A stretch of DNA of 9,729 nt, from assembly GCA_031279675.1 (NCBI GenBank), contig JAITIB010000081.1, positions 1 to 9,729 of the forward strand. Reading direction: 5' to 3'. This DNA comes from Puniceicoccales bacterium (GTDB lineage: Bacteria > Verrucomicrobiota > Verrucomicrobiia > Opitutales > UBA953). This document shows positions 1 to 6,868 of this stretch, piece by piece; positions within the stretch are counted from its first letter, which is position 1; each line of letters starts with the position of its first letter. A program made the translations under genes and the position numbers. The notes under the pieces are model-generated. The model worked only from the letters and a program-made list of their open reading frames with translations. It ran no database searches and was not told the origin of the DNA.

Positions 1-1368
1 CGCGCGCGCGGCATCCGTCTTCCCGAAAAAATGCGCCTTGCGCACGCCAAGCATATCGAGGTCGATCCCGACGCCGAATATATCCACGCGTCCGAAGCCG
101 CCCACGAGGCCTTCCGCGACATTAAGTTTGGTGTCCGCATCCACTGGGGCATGTACACAGTCAAGGGCTGGGCCCGCGCCTCCTGGGCTTACCTCGACCT
201 CCCCAACGCCAAGAAAAAAGAATACAACGAGCTCTACAAAACCTTCAATCCCACCGAGTTCAACGCCGACGAATGGATGGATCTCTTCACCCGCAGCGGC
301 ATCCGTTGCGTCGCCATCACCACCAAGCACCACGAAGGCTTTTCGCTCTACCACACGCAGACCCGCGTCAAAAAACGCCTCAATTTCGACGACCCCAAAA
401 AAATCTCCATCGAAGACTGCGACCTCGCCTACAGCGTCGAGGAAACCCCGTTCAAGCGCGACATCATCAAAGAAACCGTTGAGGCCGCCCGTAAACACAA
501 TCTCATGATAGACCTCTACTATTCGAATCCCGATTTCTACGACGCCGACTTTCGCCCCTACGCGGGCCACCCTGGAAAGAAAATCCCGCGCACCCAGGAA
601 GACACCGACCGCCTCGTTGCACGCCACCGCGAACAACTTCGCGAAATTCTCACCCGTTACGGCAAAATAGACATGGTCTGCCTCGACATTGACGGCATGA
701 AAGACATCTGGCCCCAACTGCGCGAAACCATGAAAATGCTCCGCAAAATCCAGCCCGACGTCATGTTCCGCAACCGTGGCATCGCCAACTACGGCGACTA
801 CTACACCCCCGAAGCCACCGTTCCCAAAGGGAAAGAAGCCACCAACATGCCCTGGATGGTCATCTATCCCCTCGCCTCCTCCTGGGCTTATGACAAAAAT
901 GCCAACAATTACAAAGGCACCCACTGGATTATCTGGAACCTCGTGGACAGCGTTTCCAAAGGCGGCAGTTTCATGGTCGGCATCGGCCCCGACACCACCG
1001 GGCGTTTCCACCCCAAAGCCATCAGGCAACTCGAAGAAACAGGCCATTGGCTCAAAACCAACGGCAAAGGCATCTACGACACCCGCCCGCGCGACAGCTC
1101 CTATAACGAAGGCCCCTTCCGCTTCACCCGCACCAAGGACGGCACCCGTGAATACGCTTTCACAAAAAAATGGCCCGGCCCCACGTTTGAACTCACCACC
1201 GTCCAACCCAAACCCGGCTCCGCGGTGTATCTCCTTGGCCACGACGAAGCCCTCTCCTGGGAAGCACTCCCCACCGGCGGCATAAAAATCACTCTCCCCG
1301 CACAATTCCAAGACTCAAAAAAACGCCCCGGAAAACACGTCTGGGCATTCGAGTTTACGGTCAAATAG
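1..1368 (+). CDS. Alpha-L-fucosidase, GH29 family (5' end outside window)
   Basis: Retaining glycoside hydrolase that removes terminal alpha-L-fucose from glycans; members are usually exported. Numbering is from the first in-window ATG (position 31). The substrate-pocket motif FGVRIHWG is at residues 33-40 and the KHHEGF motif at 99-104. The segment YGKIDMVCLD puts the expected nucleophile at Asp219, and E261 in YTPEATVP is near where the acid/base residue may lie. The end of the catalytic barrel reads LVDSVSKGGSFMVGIGPD, followed by a beta-rich tail. The frame has no stop between base 1 and the ATG and codes for GIRLPEK just before it, so the true start and any signal peptide are probably upstream. 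From memory, a planctomycete/verrucomicrobial GH29 subgroup has a similar HIEVDPDAEYIHASE lead-in and PWMVIYPL, where classical enzymes have a Trp-Glu pair. Codons favour C at the third position, unlike pstC downstream. The family call is secure; the exact linkage specificity is not. Confidence 0.93.
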   Translation, partial: RARGIRLPEKMRLAHAKHIEVDPDAEYIHASEAAHEAFRDIKFGVRIHWGMYTVKGWARASWAYLDLPNAKKKEYNELYKTFNPTEFNADEWMDLFTRSGIRCVAITTKHHEGFSLYHTQTRVKKRLNFDDPKKISIEDCDLAYSVEETPFKRDIIKETVEAARKHNLMIDLYYSNPDFYDADFRPYAGHPGKKIPRTQEDTDRLVARHREQLREILTRYGKIDMVCLDIDGMKDIWPQLRETMKMLRKIQPDVMFRNRGIANYGDYYTPEATVPKGKEATNMPWMVIYPLASSWAYDKNANNYKGTHWIIWNLVDSVSKGGSFMVGIGPDTTGRFHPKAIRQLEETGHWLKTNGKGIYDTRPRDSSYNEGPFRFTRTKDGTREYAFTKKWPGPTFELTTVQPKPGSAVYLLGHDEALSWEALPTGGIKITLPAQFQDSKKRPGKHVWAFEFTVK

Positions 1369-1401
1369 TCGGCGGCATTGCCGCGGCTGTTCCATCGCGC
1401 A

Positions 1402-1481
1402 GCCCCAACGGGGCGTCATGTGATAGCCCGGGGCAACGCCCCGGGTTTCGGAAAGCATTTATTTTCCAGCCCTGAAAGGGC
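1402..1481 (-). repeat. Three-hairpin repeat cassette, copy 1 (reverse orientation)
   Basis: Read on the minus strand, this 80-bp unit has three perfect triloop hairpins in fixed order. They are GCCCTTTCAGGGC (plus 1469-1481), then a 23-nt spacer containing AAATAAATG, then CCCGGGGCGTTGCCCCGGG (1427-1445), then a 12-nt spacer CTATCACATGAC, then GCCCCGTTGGGGC (1402-1414). It begins 33 bp after the fucosidase stop codon and could act as a terminator or mRNA-stabilising structure, although no T tract follows. It resembles REP-type extragenic palindromes; the family name is not known to me. Confidence 0.9.
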
Positions 1482-1541
1482 GTAATGGGTCGCCATTGCG
1501 GGAAAATCCAACGGGACATTGCCCAAGGCGGACACGGTGAC

Positions 1542-1621
1542 GCCCTTTCAGGGCTTCTTGTCCTGCTTGACCTTGTTCCCGGGGCGTTGCCCCGGGCTGT
1601 CACATCATGCCCCGTTGGGGC
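1542..1621 (+). repeat. Three-hairpin repeat cassette, copy 2 (forward orientation)
   Basis: The hairpins match copy 1 in the same order: GCCCTTTCAGGGC at 1542-1554, CCCGGGGCGTTGCCCCGGG at 1578-1596 and GCCCCGTTGGGGC at 1609-1621. The spacers are again 23 and 12 nt. The 23-nt spacer sequence differs from the other full copies, while the 12-nt spacer CTGTCACATCAT is similar. With copy 1 it forms an inverted pair around a 60-nt centre (1482-1541). AT-rich foreign-looking DNA starts about 30 bp downstream. Confidence 0.9.
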
Positions 1622-1649
1622 GGAAAACACAGCCGCCGTTGCCGCGATT

Positions 1650-2526
1650 TTCCGCATATAGTTTTTAACTCCGCTCTAAACAATACAGCTTATCTCTATG
1701 CAGACACCTTCGGCAACCTCTTTGCAGGTTCCCTGCCTGCAGTATTCGGTGCGGGCAACACCGCTGCCGGGCAAGGTGCTCTACAAAGTCTCTCCTCCCT
1801 CGGAGAAGATGATGCCCGGGATTATCTGCACAGAAGAAATATTAATATTCAGGCGCAACTAAATAATCCGCAAGACACTTCAACCAAAACAACAGCACCA
1901 AACAACGCTGGCATTAAAAGGTTAGTCGCAACCCACTACTCACCAAGCCTATTAACCAGAATCTTCTTCCCCGCCTCGTACGCTGTTATTTACAAGCCGG
2001 CTGACGGAGATTATCCCGACCCTGAGCCGGATCCGCTATGTCCGGAGAAAGATGCCGAGGGCAATCCTCAGTGTTTATACAGGGAAAGCTGCGGGATAAA
2101 TCTGAACGGATTAGTTATGCGATCGGGGATGCTTGCAGGGAAGAAGGAGTTCAAAACCCAAGGTGGGATTCCTGGGTCCCTGATTGCAGAGATTGTGATC
2201 AGCCTTGTGAACCGCTGTGTGACTGTAACCAGAGTACAGGTTACGTAAATAAGTGCCAGGATCAAAAACGGGATCCGGCTGACCCAAGTAAATGTATAAA
2301 AGACGGGAATCCGTATGAGGACTTCACCAAAACCTGTCCGCCGGGCTGTACCGACAAGTGCAAATGTGACGATTCAACAGGTTATTTACAAGAGTGCACC
2401 CGATATACCTTCAACTCCGGTACGAAGGAGTGCGGACTACACGTAACAGAAGGATATACGAGGAAAGATCTTTCTAAACTCCTCATCAGTAAATTTTTGT
2501 ATTTTCTTTGGCGCGCCCACACCTGA
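1650..2526 (+). pseudogene. Remnant of a Cys-rich repeat protein, 5'-truncated and frameshifted
   Basis: I do not recognise the family. The first part is open in the frame of positions 1652-2248 (ADTFGNLFAGSLPAVFGAG at the start, a Pro/Asp linker YPDPEPDP, then Cys-containing sequence). The only ATG in that frame before the linker is at 1607, inside the repeat, so the original 5' end seems lost. The Cys-rich continuation lies in the next frame (2038-2526), with a repeated unit CDCNQSTGYVNKC (2218-2256) and CKCDDSTGYLQEC (2359-2397), 47 residues apart. A single-base loss, for example in GGGG at 2125-2128, would explain the shift. The disulfide-type Cys pattern suggests an extracellular protein. 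The last 90 bp run antisense to the convergent protease gene and are probably not native coding. Two independent short ORFs are a possible but less natural reading. Confidence 0.5.
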
Positions 2527-3573
2527 GAGATAAACATGTTTATCTCCAATTTGACGCATAGTATAAGCATGGCGAGGTAATATTGGTATTGTATACGCAC
2601 GCGGGTTTATACCTAAAGAACTTATATCGTTGGTAGCTACATAAGTAATGTAATCAGCCTCATTTAAAAGTCTTAGTTCGTCAAGAGAAATTCTCTGAAG
2701 CTTTTTGCCAAGTAAATTCTCAATCACAGTGCCTGCGTCAAGACCTGCAGGACCACTAAAACCATCGAATAATCCTCTTTCAATTCCCTCATACCAACAG
2801 GCTATTTCTATAGCTCTACCTGTACCGTCCCCGCCTGCGAAATGTCTAATGTTTCTGATATCTTGGTCGGTGACATGGTAACGTTTGCCGTCAAGTATAA
2901 TTTCTAACCCGTTATCCACCCTTCTCATTTTTTTAGCGGCAAGTTTATTTGCTTTGGCGTTAAGTGTTATCGTATTTATCGCGGCAATTGTAGAACAATT
3001 AGATAAAGTCTGTTCAGTTAATATTTTGGGGTCAAGTTTACCTGTGGGGGCCGAGATAGAGAGGAAACGGCCTCTGATAGGGGTAGCAGTACCAGCTAAA
3101 CCTCCAAGGAAGCTTTCAGCACGCTTAGCTTGTCGTGCTGGGTTTAGCTCCGGATTGCCCCCGTAGCGTTCATATGCAACCATCCTGCCGAGATCGTCTT
3201 TATGATGAGTCACCGTACGATTCAGCGGATTGTTCGCACAATCTTGCACGCCCTTGAGAGCTTCTGCTATTCTCAGCCTGATACCCTTCGGGTCCCCGGT
3301 GTAGCAGCCCAGAGATCTTAACTTAGCATAAAACGTATCCATGACCTTTTTAGTCAAAGCCTCGGCCTCGGCGGGTTTCAAACCGCTGCCCTTGTGTATC
3401 CAGTGGAAAAACCGCAAATTCTCAGGGTTCTGCGGATGGTTGGCGAATGCATTAAAAAAGTTAAGTCTCGGTTTTAAACTTCTCACAAACGCAACCAGTT
3501 CAGCGCCTTTGAAGTTCTTACCTCCGGCAGCAGCAAACACCTTGTCCAGCGCTTTTTGAGACGCAGCGTTCAA
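2437..3573 (-). CDS. Calpain-like (peptidase C2-like) cysteine protease, start uncertain
   Basis: Probable clan CA cysteine peptidase. Numbering is from the TTG at 3573, giving 378 residues. The Cys site is TEQTLSNCSTIAA with Cys193. A following region (residues 253-290, EIACWYEGIERGLFDGF then ENLLGKK) resembles the calpain stretch between the Cys and His sites, and LPRHAYTM supplies His335. The calpain Asn position (N-P-W-G) appears to read S-G-V-G, so the third catalytic residue is not evident. Residues 1-180 are an unassigned, mainly helical domain. No ATG exists between the TTG and the upstream in-frame stop at 3693-3691; the GGAGG-like site lies about 14 nt before the TTG. A secretion signal lies just upstream in another frame, so the TTG is probably not the real start. 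The gene is in the AT-rich island and ends convergently with the Cys-rich remnant. It could be a secreted effector or toxin-like protease, or a decayed gene. Confidence 0.55.
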   Translation of the reverse strand: MNAASQKALDKVFAAAGGKNFKGAELVAFVRSLKPRLNFFNAFANHPQNPENLRFFHWIHKGSGLKPAEAEALTKKVMDTFYAKLRSLGCYTGDPKGIRLRIAEALKGVQDCANNPLNRTVTHHKDDLGRMVAYERYGGNPELNPARQAKRAESFLGGLAGTATPIRGRFLSISAPTGKLDPKILTEQTLSNCSTIAAINTITLNAKANKLAAKKMRRVDNGLEIILDGKRYHVTDQDIRNIRHFAGGDGTGRAIEIACWYEGIERGLFDGFSGPAGLDAGTVIENLLGKKLQRISLDELRLLNEADYITYVATNDISSLGINPRAYTIPILPRHAYTMRQIGDKHVYLSGVGAPKKIQKFTDEEFRKIFPRISFCYV

Positions 3574-3772
3574 TTCCGCTTCAGATGCCTCCCCGCCGCA
3601 GCGCTTGCAGCCCTGCCCGCGTTCCTTGCCGCCGACTGTGCGTGCACATTTGCAGGCAGAAACACCCCCGCGGTGAGTACTCCTAATGTCTCAAGAAAAT
3701 CTCCGCGGTTTGTCAGCTCGCCGCGGCTCCACTCATGCCATTGGGGGGGGGGGAGTGGCCTCGACGGGACAT
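3570..3772 (-). pseudogene. Frameshifted signal-peptide segment of the protease gene
   Basis: In a different minus-strand frame from the protease body, this segment codes for SRGELTNRGDFLETLGVLTAG, a hydrophobic core and a VHAQ-S cleavage-like site (about 3711-3634). It looks like a twin-arginine type leader of the verrucomicrobial 'RRDFLKTLG' style, but the second arginine is Gly here, so Tat function is doubtful. The frame then reads SAARNAGRAASAAAG and hits a stop at 3572-3570. One extra base in the GGGG run (plus-strand CCCC 3591-3594) would join it to EASEAELNAASQKALD of the protease body. An ATG at 3772 would be in frame only if the upstream C tract had 12 bases instead of 11. With 11, the in-frame ATG is 3920, which gives an unusually long leader. 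Confidence 0.5.
3743..3753. repeat. Homopolymeric G11 tract (C11 on the minus strand)
   Basis: Eleven consecutive G residues lie just upstream of the signal-peptide segment of the minus-strand protease gene. Tracts of this length slip during replication and are typical of contingency (phase-variable) loci. Each 1-bp change alters which upstream ATG (3920 or 3772) reads into the leader. The tract could also be miscounted by sequencing. Confidence 0.85.
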
Positions 3773-3780
3773 GGTCCGGT

Positions 3781-3830
3781 TCGCTTCGCTCGGAAGTCGC
3801 GCTACGCGCGATTCCGCCTGCGGCGGGGCG
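3781..3830. repeat. GC-rich cluster of small triloop hairpins
   Basis: Closely packed short palindromes: CGCGCTACGCG (3798-3808, loop CTA) and CCGCCTGCGGCGG (3814-3826, loop TGC), preceded by the related string CGCTTCGCTCGG. This looks like a REP-type extragenic element different from the three-hairpin cassette. It lies between the presumed protease leader and the possible upstream ATG at 3920, so it may have inserted into the original 5' end or leader region. Confidence 0.4.
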
Positions 3831-4269
3831 CGGTGTCCGCGCGGTCTTTGACGCGCACCGTCCGCCAAACCGCTTGGATGCGGCCTTGGGAAGGAGTTGA
3901 TTCGCGTGATTGGTTTTCATGCGCGCCGGCGATTCCAAAAATCCGCGCCCTGTCAAGAGCGTTTTGAAAGTTTTTTTGAGGGGCACTTGACCGCTCCGGC
4001 GACCGAGTCCGCCGCTCCGCGGATCTGCCAAGATGCCTATGTGCCTTTCCGGTTTTGGCCGGATGATGGGAGCGCTGTGATGGTATTAAACCGGCATGTC
4101 TATATTTATAACTTTTCGCGACAAGCCCTGATAAACACAGGATGTCGGGTAAAATGTATTCATGCCGGGTTAATAGTGCGAAAAAAACTTTGGCGGCGGT
4201 GAAGAGTTCACGTGGCCGTAACACTGTCGCCACGCGGATGGCACGCAAGAGGGATAGCTTGGGGGGACT
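3831..4269. other. Intergenic stretch without a supportable gene
   Basis: I see no convincing coding region here; open frames on both strands are low-complexity or lack recognisable protein character. On the minus strand a perfect TTGACA (plus 3951-3956) lies 31 nt before the ATG at 3920, but no good -10 follows. The stretch must contain the pstC promoter if pstC is transcribed from here. The AT-rich part around 4083-4190 is the likeliest place, but I cannot pick out a credible sigma-70 or Pho box pair. Confidence 0.4.
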
Positions 4270-5778
4270 ATGCGTTTTTCATTTTTCAAAAGAGAGAAGC
4301 CGGTTGGAGCGTTCCGGGCGCGACGGGGGCGATTGCTGGGGTTGTCCGCGGACGATGTGATGCGTGTGTTTTTTCGCGGGAATGCGTTTGCGGCCTTTGT
4401 TGTGCTGGGACTTATTGTGATATTTTTGTTCCGGGAAGGGCACGAGTTCTTTGGGCAGTACCGGGAAAGCCTGGTCGTTTACCGGCGGGCGGGGTTGGAG
4501 TTTGTGGATGTGTTGAAAAAGGAGGAGCGCGGGTTTTCAGCGCTGGGACGGCAGTGGGATGCGGTTCGCGTGACGGCATCGGAAAAGGGCGGGGAGGCAG
4601 GAGAGCTGGGGGCAATTGATGCGTTCTCGGAAAATTTGCATGACGCGTTTGCTCCCGTGCGCGGGTTGATCGCGGAATTGGGGGAGGTGGCGGGAGAACG
4701 CAAGAGTGCGCTTGTCGCGGGAACGCCGATTGACGGGACGGAAGACCCCGGAGTGTTTGTCTCGCGGGTGCCGCAGGTGCGGATGTTGAACGGGAAGCTG
4801 AGAACGGAGTTGAGGCGGCTGTTGGACTCAATGCCGGCGGGGCCGGAGGAGGTGAAAGCGCGGATGGCGGAGTTTCGTGAAGGCACAGGTGTGTTTTTGG
4901 GGAACTTGGGCGAGGTGGAGGCGGAGCTGGCGGCATGGGATGGCAAACGCGCTGTCGGATGGTGGGAGGCGTGGACGGGGTTTGTGTTTGGGCGCGAGTG
5001 GCTGACGGCGAGTTTTTGGCAGGACTGGTATGGGCTGTTGCCGTTGTTGTGCGGCTCGGTGCTGGTCTCGTGCGTGGCGCTGGCGATTGCGATACCGCTG
5101 GCGGTGGGCGCGGGGATATATGTGAACCGGTTTGCCGGAGAACGGGAACGGGCGGTGGTCAAACCAGTGATTGAGTTTTTCGGCGCGGTGCCGTCGGTGG
5201 TGCTTGGTTTCTTCGGGATTGCGGTGCTGGGGACACTGTTGCGGGACGTGTCCCAGTGGGAATGGCTGCGGTGGGTGCCGGGGTTTCCGTTCGCGGAACG
5301 GCTGAATGCGTTGACGGCGGGATGCCTGCTGGGATTTATCGCGATTCCGATCATGTTCACGCTGGTCGAGGATGCGCTGGACGGCGTGCCCGGGGCGTTG
5401 AGCGAGGCATCGCTGGCGCTGGGGGCAAGCCGGTTGCAGACGGTGTTGGGCGTGGTCATTCCGGCGGCGTTTCCGGGGATTGTCTCGGCGGTGTTGCTGG
5501 GGTTTGGGCGCGTGGTCGGGGAGACGATGGTGGTGCTTCTGTGCGCGGGGAACCGCATTGCGATTCCGGATTTTTCGGCAGGGGTGGGCGTGGTGGCGCA
5601 GCCGGTGCATACGCTGACGGGGATTGTGGCGCAGGAGATGGGCGAGGTGGTAAGGGCTTCGATACATTACCGGGCGTTGTTCGTGGTCGGGCTGGTGTTG
5701 TTTTTTCTTTCGCTGTTGATCAATTGCGTGGCGGTGCGTTTTGCGCGGCGAATGTCGAGGCAGGCGGCGGGGCGATGA
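4270..5778 (+). CDS. pstC: Phosphate ABC transporter permease subunit PstC
   Basis: Inner-membrane permease of the high-affinity PstSCAB phosphate importer, which pairs with PstA and the ATPase PstB. The 502-residue product has a cytoplasmic N-terminus with LGLSADDVMRVFFRGNA, TM1 at about 38-56, then a long periplasmic domain (about 57-250). The core permease begins with TM2 at about 255-285. The segment EFFGAVPSVVLGFFGIAVLG (302-321) is typical of PstC, and the ATPase-coupling EAA loop is EASLALGASRLQTVLG (379-394), followed by GFGRVVGETM. The long periplasmic insert makes it longer than E. coli PstC, as in the long PstC type known from pseudomonads. The start at 4270 keeps the conserved N-terminal segment; the upstream GGGGGG run sits too close to be a normal Shine-Dalgarno site. 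The stop overlaps the next ATG (ATGA). No pstS, pstA or pstB is present in the window. The coding strand is strongly G-rich. Confidence 0.93.
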   Translation: MRFSFFKREKPVGAFRARRGRLLGLSADDVMRVFFRGNAFAAFVVLGLIVIFLFREGHEFFGQYRESLVVYRRAGLEFVDVLKKEERGFSALGRQWDAVRVTASEKGGEAGELGAIDAFSENLHDAFAPVRGLIAELGEVAGERKSALVAGTPIDGTEDPGVFVSRVPQVRMLNGKLRTELRRLLDSMPAGPEEVKARMAEFREGTGVFLGNLGEVEAELAAWDGKRAVGWWEAWTGFVFGREWLTASFWQDWYGLLPLLCGSVLVSCVALAIAIPLAVGAGIYVNRFAGERERAVVKPVIEFFGAVPSVVLGFFGIAVLGTLLRDVSQWEWLRWVPGFPFAERLNALTAGCLLGFIAIPIMFTLVEDALDGVPGALSEASLALGASRLQTVLGVVIPAAFPGIVSAVLLGFGRVVGETMVVLLCAGNRIAIPDFSAGVGVVAQPVHTLTGIVAQEMGEVVRASIHYRALFVVGLVLFFLSLLINCVAVRFARRMSRQAAGR

Positions 5779-5837
5779 GCTGGAGGCGAAATCTCTGGAC
5801 GGAGCGGGGGGCGGACGGCATGTGTCTTTTGAAATGA
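5775..5837 (+). CDS. 20-codon ORF, possible pstA remnant or coupling peptide
   Basis: The ORF codes for MSWRRNLWTERG and eight more residues. Its ATG overlaps the pstC stop (ATGA, 5775-5778), and its own stop overlaps the next gene's ATG (ATGA, 5834-5837). Its position is where pstA is normally found, and the basic start could be a PstA N-terminus whose remainder has been deleted. It may also be a leader translated only to couple pstC to the downstream gene. No homology can be judged at this length. Confidence 0.35.
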   Translation: MSWRRNLWTERGADGMCLLK

Positions 5838-6820
5838 GTATGTGTTTTCGCCGAGTCACGAGCCTTGTTGTTTTCATTGCCGTCGCGGGAGTGTCCCAGG
5901 CGGCGCCGTTGCGCGAGGCCGACGTGGCACCAGGGGCCGCATGGTTTGCGCACGTGGATTTTGAGAAACTCGGGAAGTCCGAGGCGGGGAGGATTTTTCA
6001 CGAAACGTTCCCGAAATTTGGGGGCGCGCTGGAGCGGCTGCGGAAGGAGGCGGGCTTTGATGTGCGCGAGCATCTTTCGGGGGTCACGGTTTACGGCTCG
6101 AAGCGCGAAGGGCGGGGCGCGGTTGTGATACGGCACGGATTTTCCAACGAGAAACTTGCCGTGTGGTTGAAGCCTTATCTCGTCGCAGGCCCGGAAAAAA
6201 CCGGGAGCCATTACGCGTTGCCCGTGGGACGGATAATGCCGGCGGCGCCCATCAAGACGGTTGTGGCAACCCTGCCCCGGGAAGGGGTTGCGGTGCTAAG
6301 CGTGGACGAGGAGGGAGTGACGGAGGCGGTCGCGCGGCTTGGCGAAGGCGGGAGTGCTTCGGAAAAGGAATTGTTTGCGTTATTCGCAACGGGAACGGTG
6401 GAGGTGACGGGAGGCGAAAAGGTGACGCCGAAGGAATTCAGGGCAAAGGCGTTCATAGTGGCGGGGGCAAACGTGAGGGAGTTGGCTGCGGGGCGCGGGA
6501 AAGAGCTTCCCGGGCTGGATGCGATGGGACGCATGCAGGTTTTTGTCTCGGGCGAAGGCGGGGACGTCACGGTGTTGCTGGGGGTGCAGATACGCAGCAA
6601 GGAGGAGCTCGCGGGAATACGCGAATTGCTCCATGCGTTTGCCATCGCACAGCGTCCACGATTCAAGGGACTGGTGCTCAAGTCCGGGACGGCAGAGGGA
6701 AAAGATGCGGTGGCGGGAGGACCGTGGCTCGTCGTGAAGGTGGCGATGCCGGCGCGCAGTCTCGTCGCCGGGCTTGCGGCAGAGCGCGAGCAGCTGGCAG
6801 GCGCGGTCGGGGGATCTTGA
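5834..6820 (+). CDS. Secreted protein of unknown function
   Basis: A 328-residue protein from the ATG at 5834. It has a Sec-type signal peptide: basic start CFRR, hydrophobic LVVFIAVAGV, and a likely cleavage after SQA at residue 23. The mature part begins with ADVAPGAAWFAHVDFEKLGKS, a pattern I associate loosely with uncharacterised verrucomicrobial exported proteins; no named domain can be assigned. The rest alternates beta-like and helical segments without membrane spans or Cys motifs. I chose 5834 because the ATG overlaps the stop of the 20-codon ORF and immediately precedes the signal peptide. In-frame sequence further upstream overlaps pstC and looks non-native. The gene shares codon style and probably a transcript with pstC. 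A role near phosphate or iron uptake is suggested only by position. Confidence 0.75.
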   Translation: MSMCFRRVTSLVVFIAVAGVSQAAPLREADVAPGAAWFAHVDFEKLGKSEAGRIFHETFPKFGGALERLRKEAGFDVREHLSGVTVYGSKREGRGAVVIRHGFSNEKLAVWLKPYLVAGPEKTGSHYALPVGRIMPAAPIKTVVATLPREGVAVLSVDEEGVTEAVARLGEGGSASEKELFALFATGTVEVTGGEKVTPKEFRAKAFIVAGANVRELAAGRGKELPGLDAMGRMQVFVSGEGGDVTVLLGVQIRSKEELAGIRELLHAFAIAQRPRFKGLVLKSGTAEGKDAVAGGPWLVVKVAMPARSLVAGLAAEREQLAGAVGGS

Positions 6821-6868
6821 CGGCGCGCGTTTTTCTACTGGACAAGGCCTCGGTGCGCGGGTGTTCAA

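Noticed and set aside
1402..1621. CRISPR-like array or insertion-sequence terminal repeats
   Set aside because: The repeats are internally palindromic, occur in opposite orientations without unique equal spacers, and enclose no transposase.
1361..1657. 98-residue minus-strand open frame across the left repeat block
   Set aside because: It is a translation of the hairpin cassettes; such spurious proteins arise wherever these repeats are open.
3951..3956. Perfect TTGACA on the minus strand as a promoter for the protease gene
   Set aside because: No acceptable -10 element at 16-18 nt, so it is noted only inside the intergenic entry.
4200..4240. Possible Pho box (CTGTC-like string) before pstC
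   Set aside because: Only one partial half-site; the required direct repeat at 11-bp spacing is not present.
3802..4248. Overlapping open frames on both strands upstream of pstC
   Set aside because: No recognisable domain, composition matches random GC-rich translation, and the frames overlap one another.
4479..5558. Long minus-strand open frame opposite pstC
   Set aside because: Low-complexity Ser/Thr/Pro/Arg composition typical of the antisense of a GC-rich gene; pstC on the plus strand is a clear family member.
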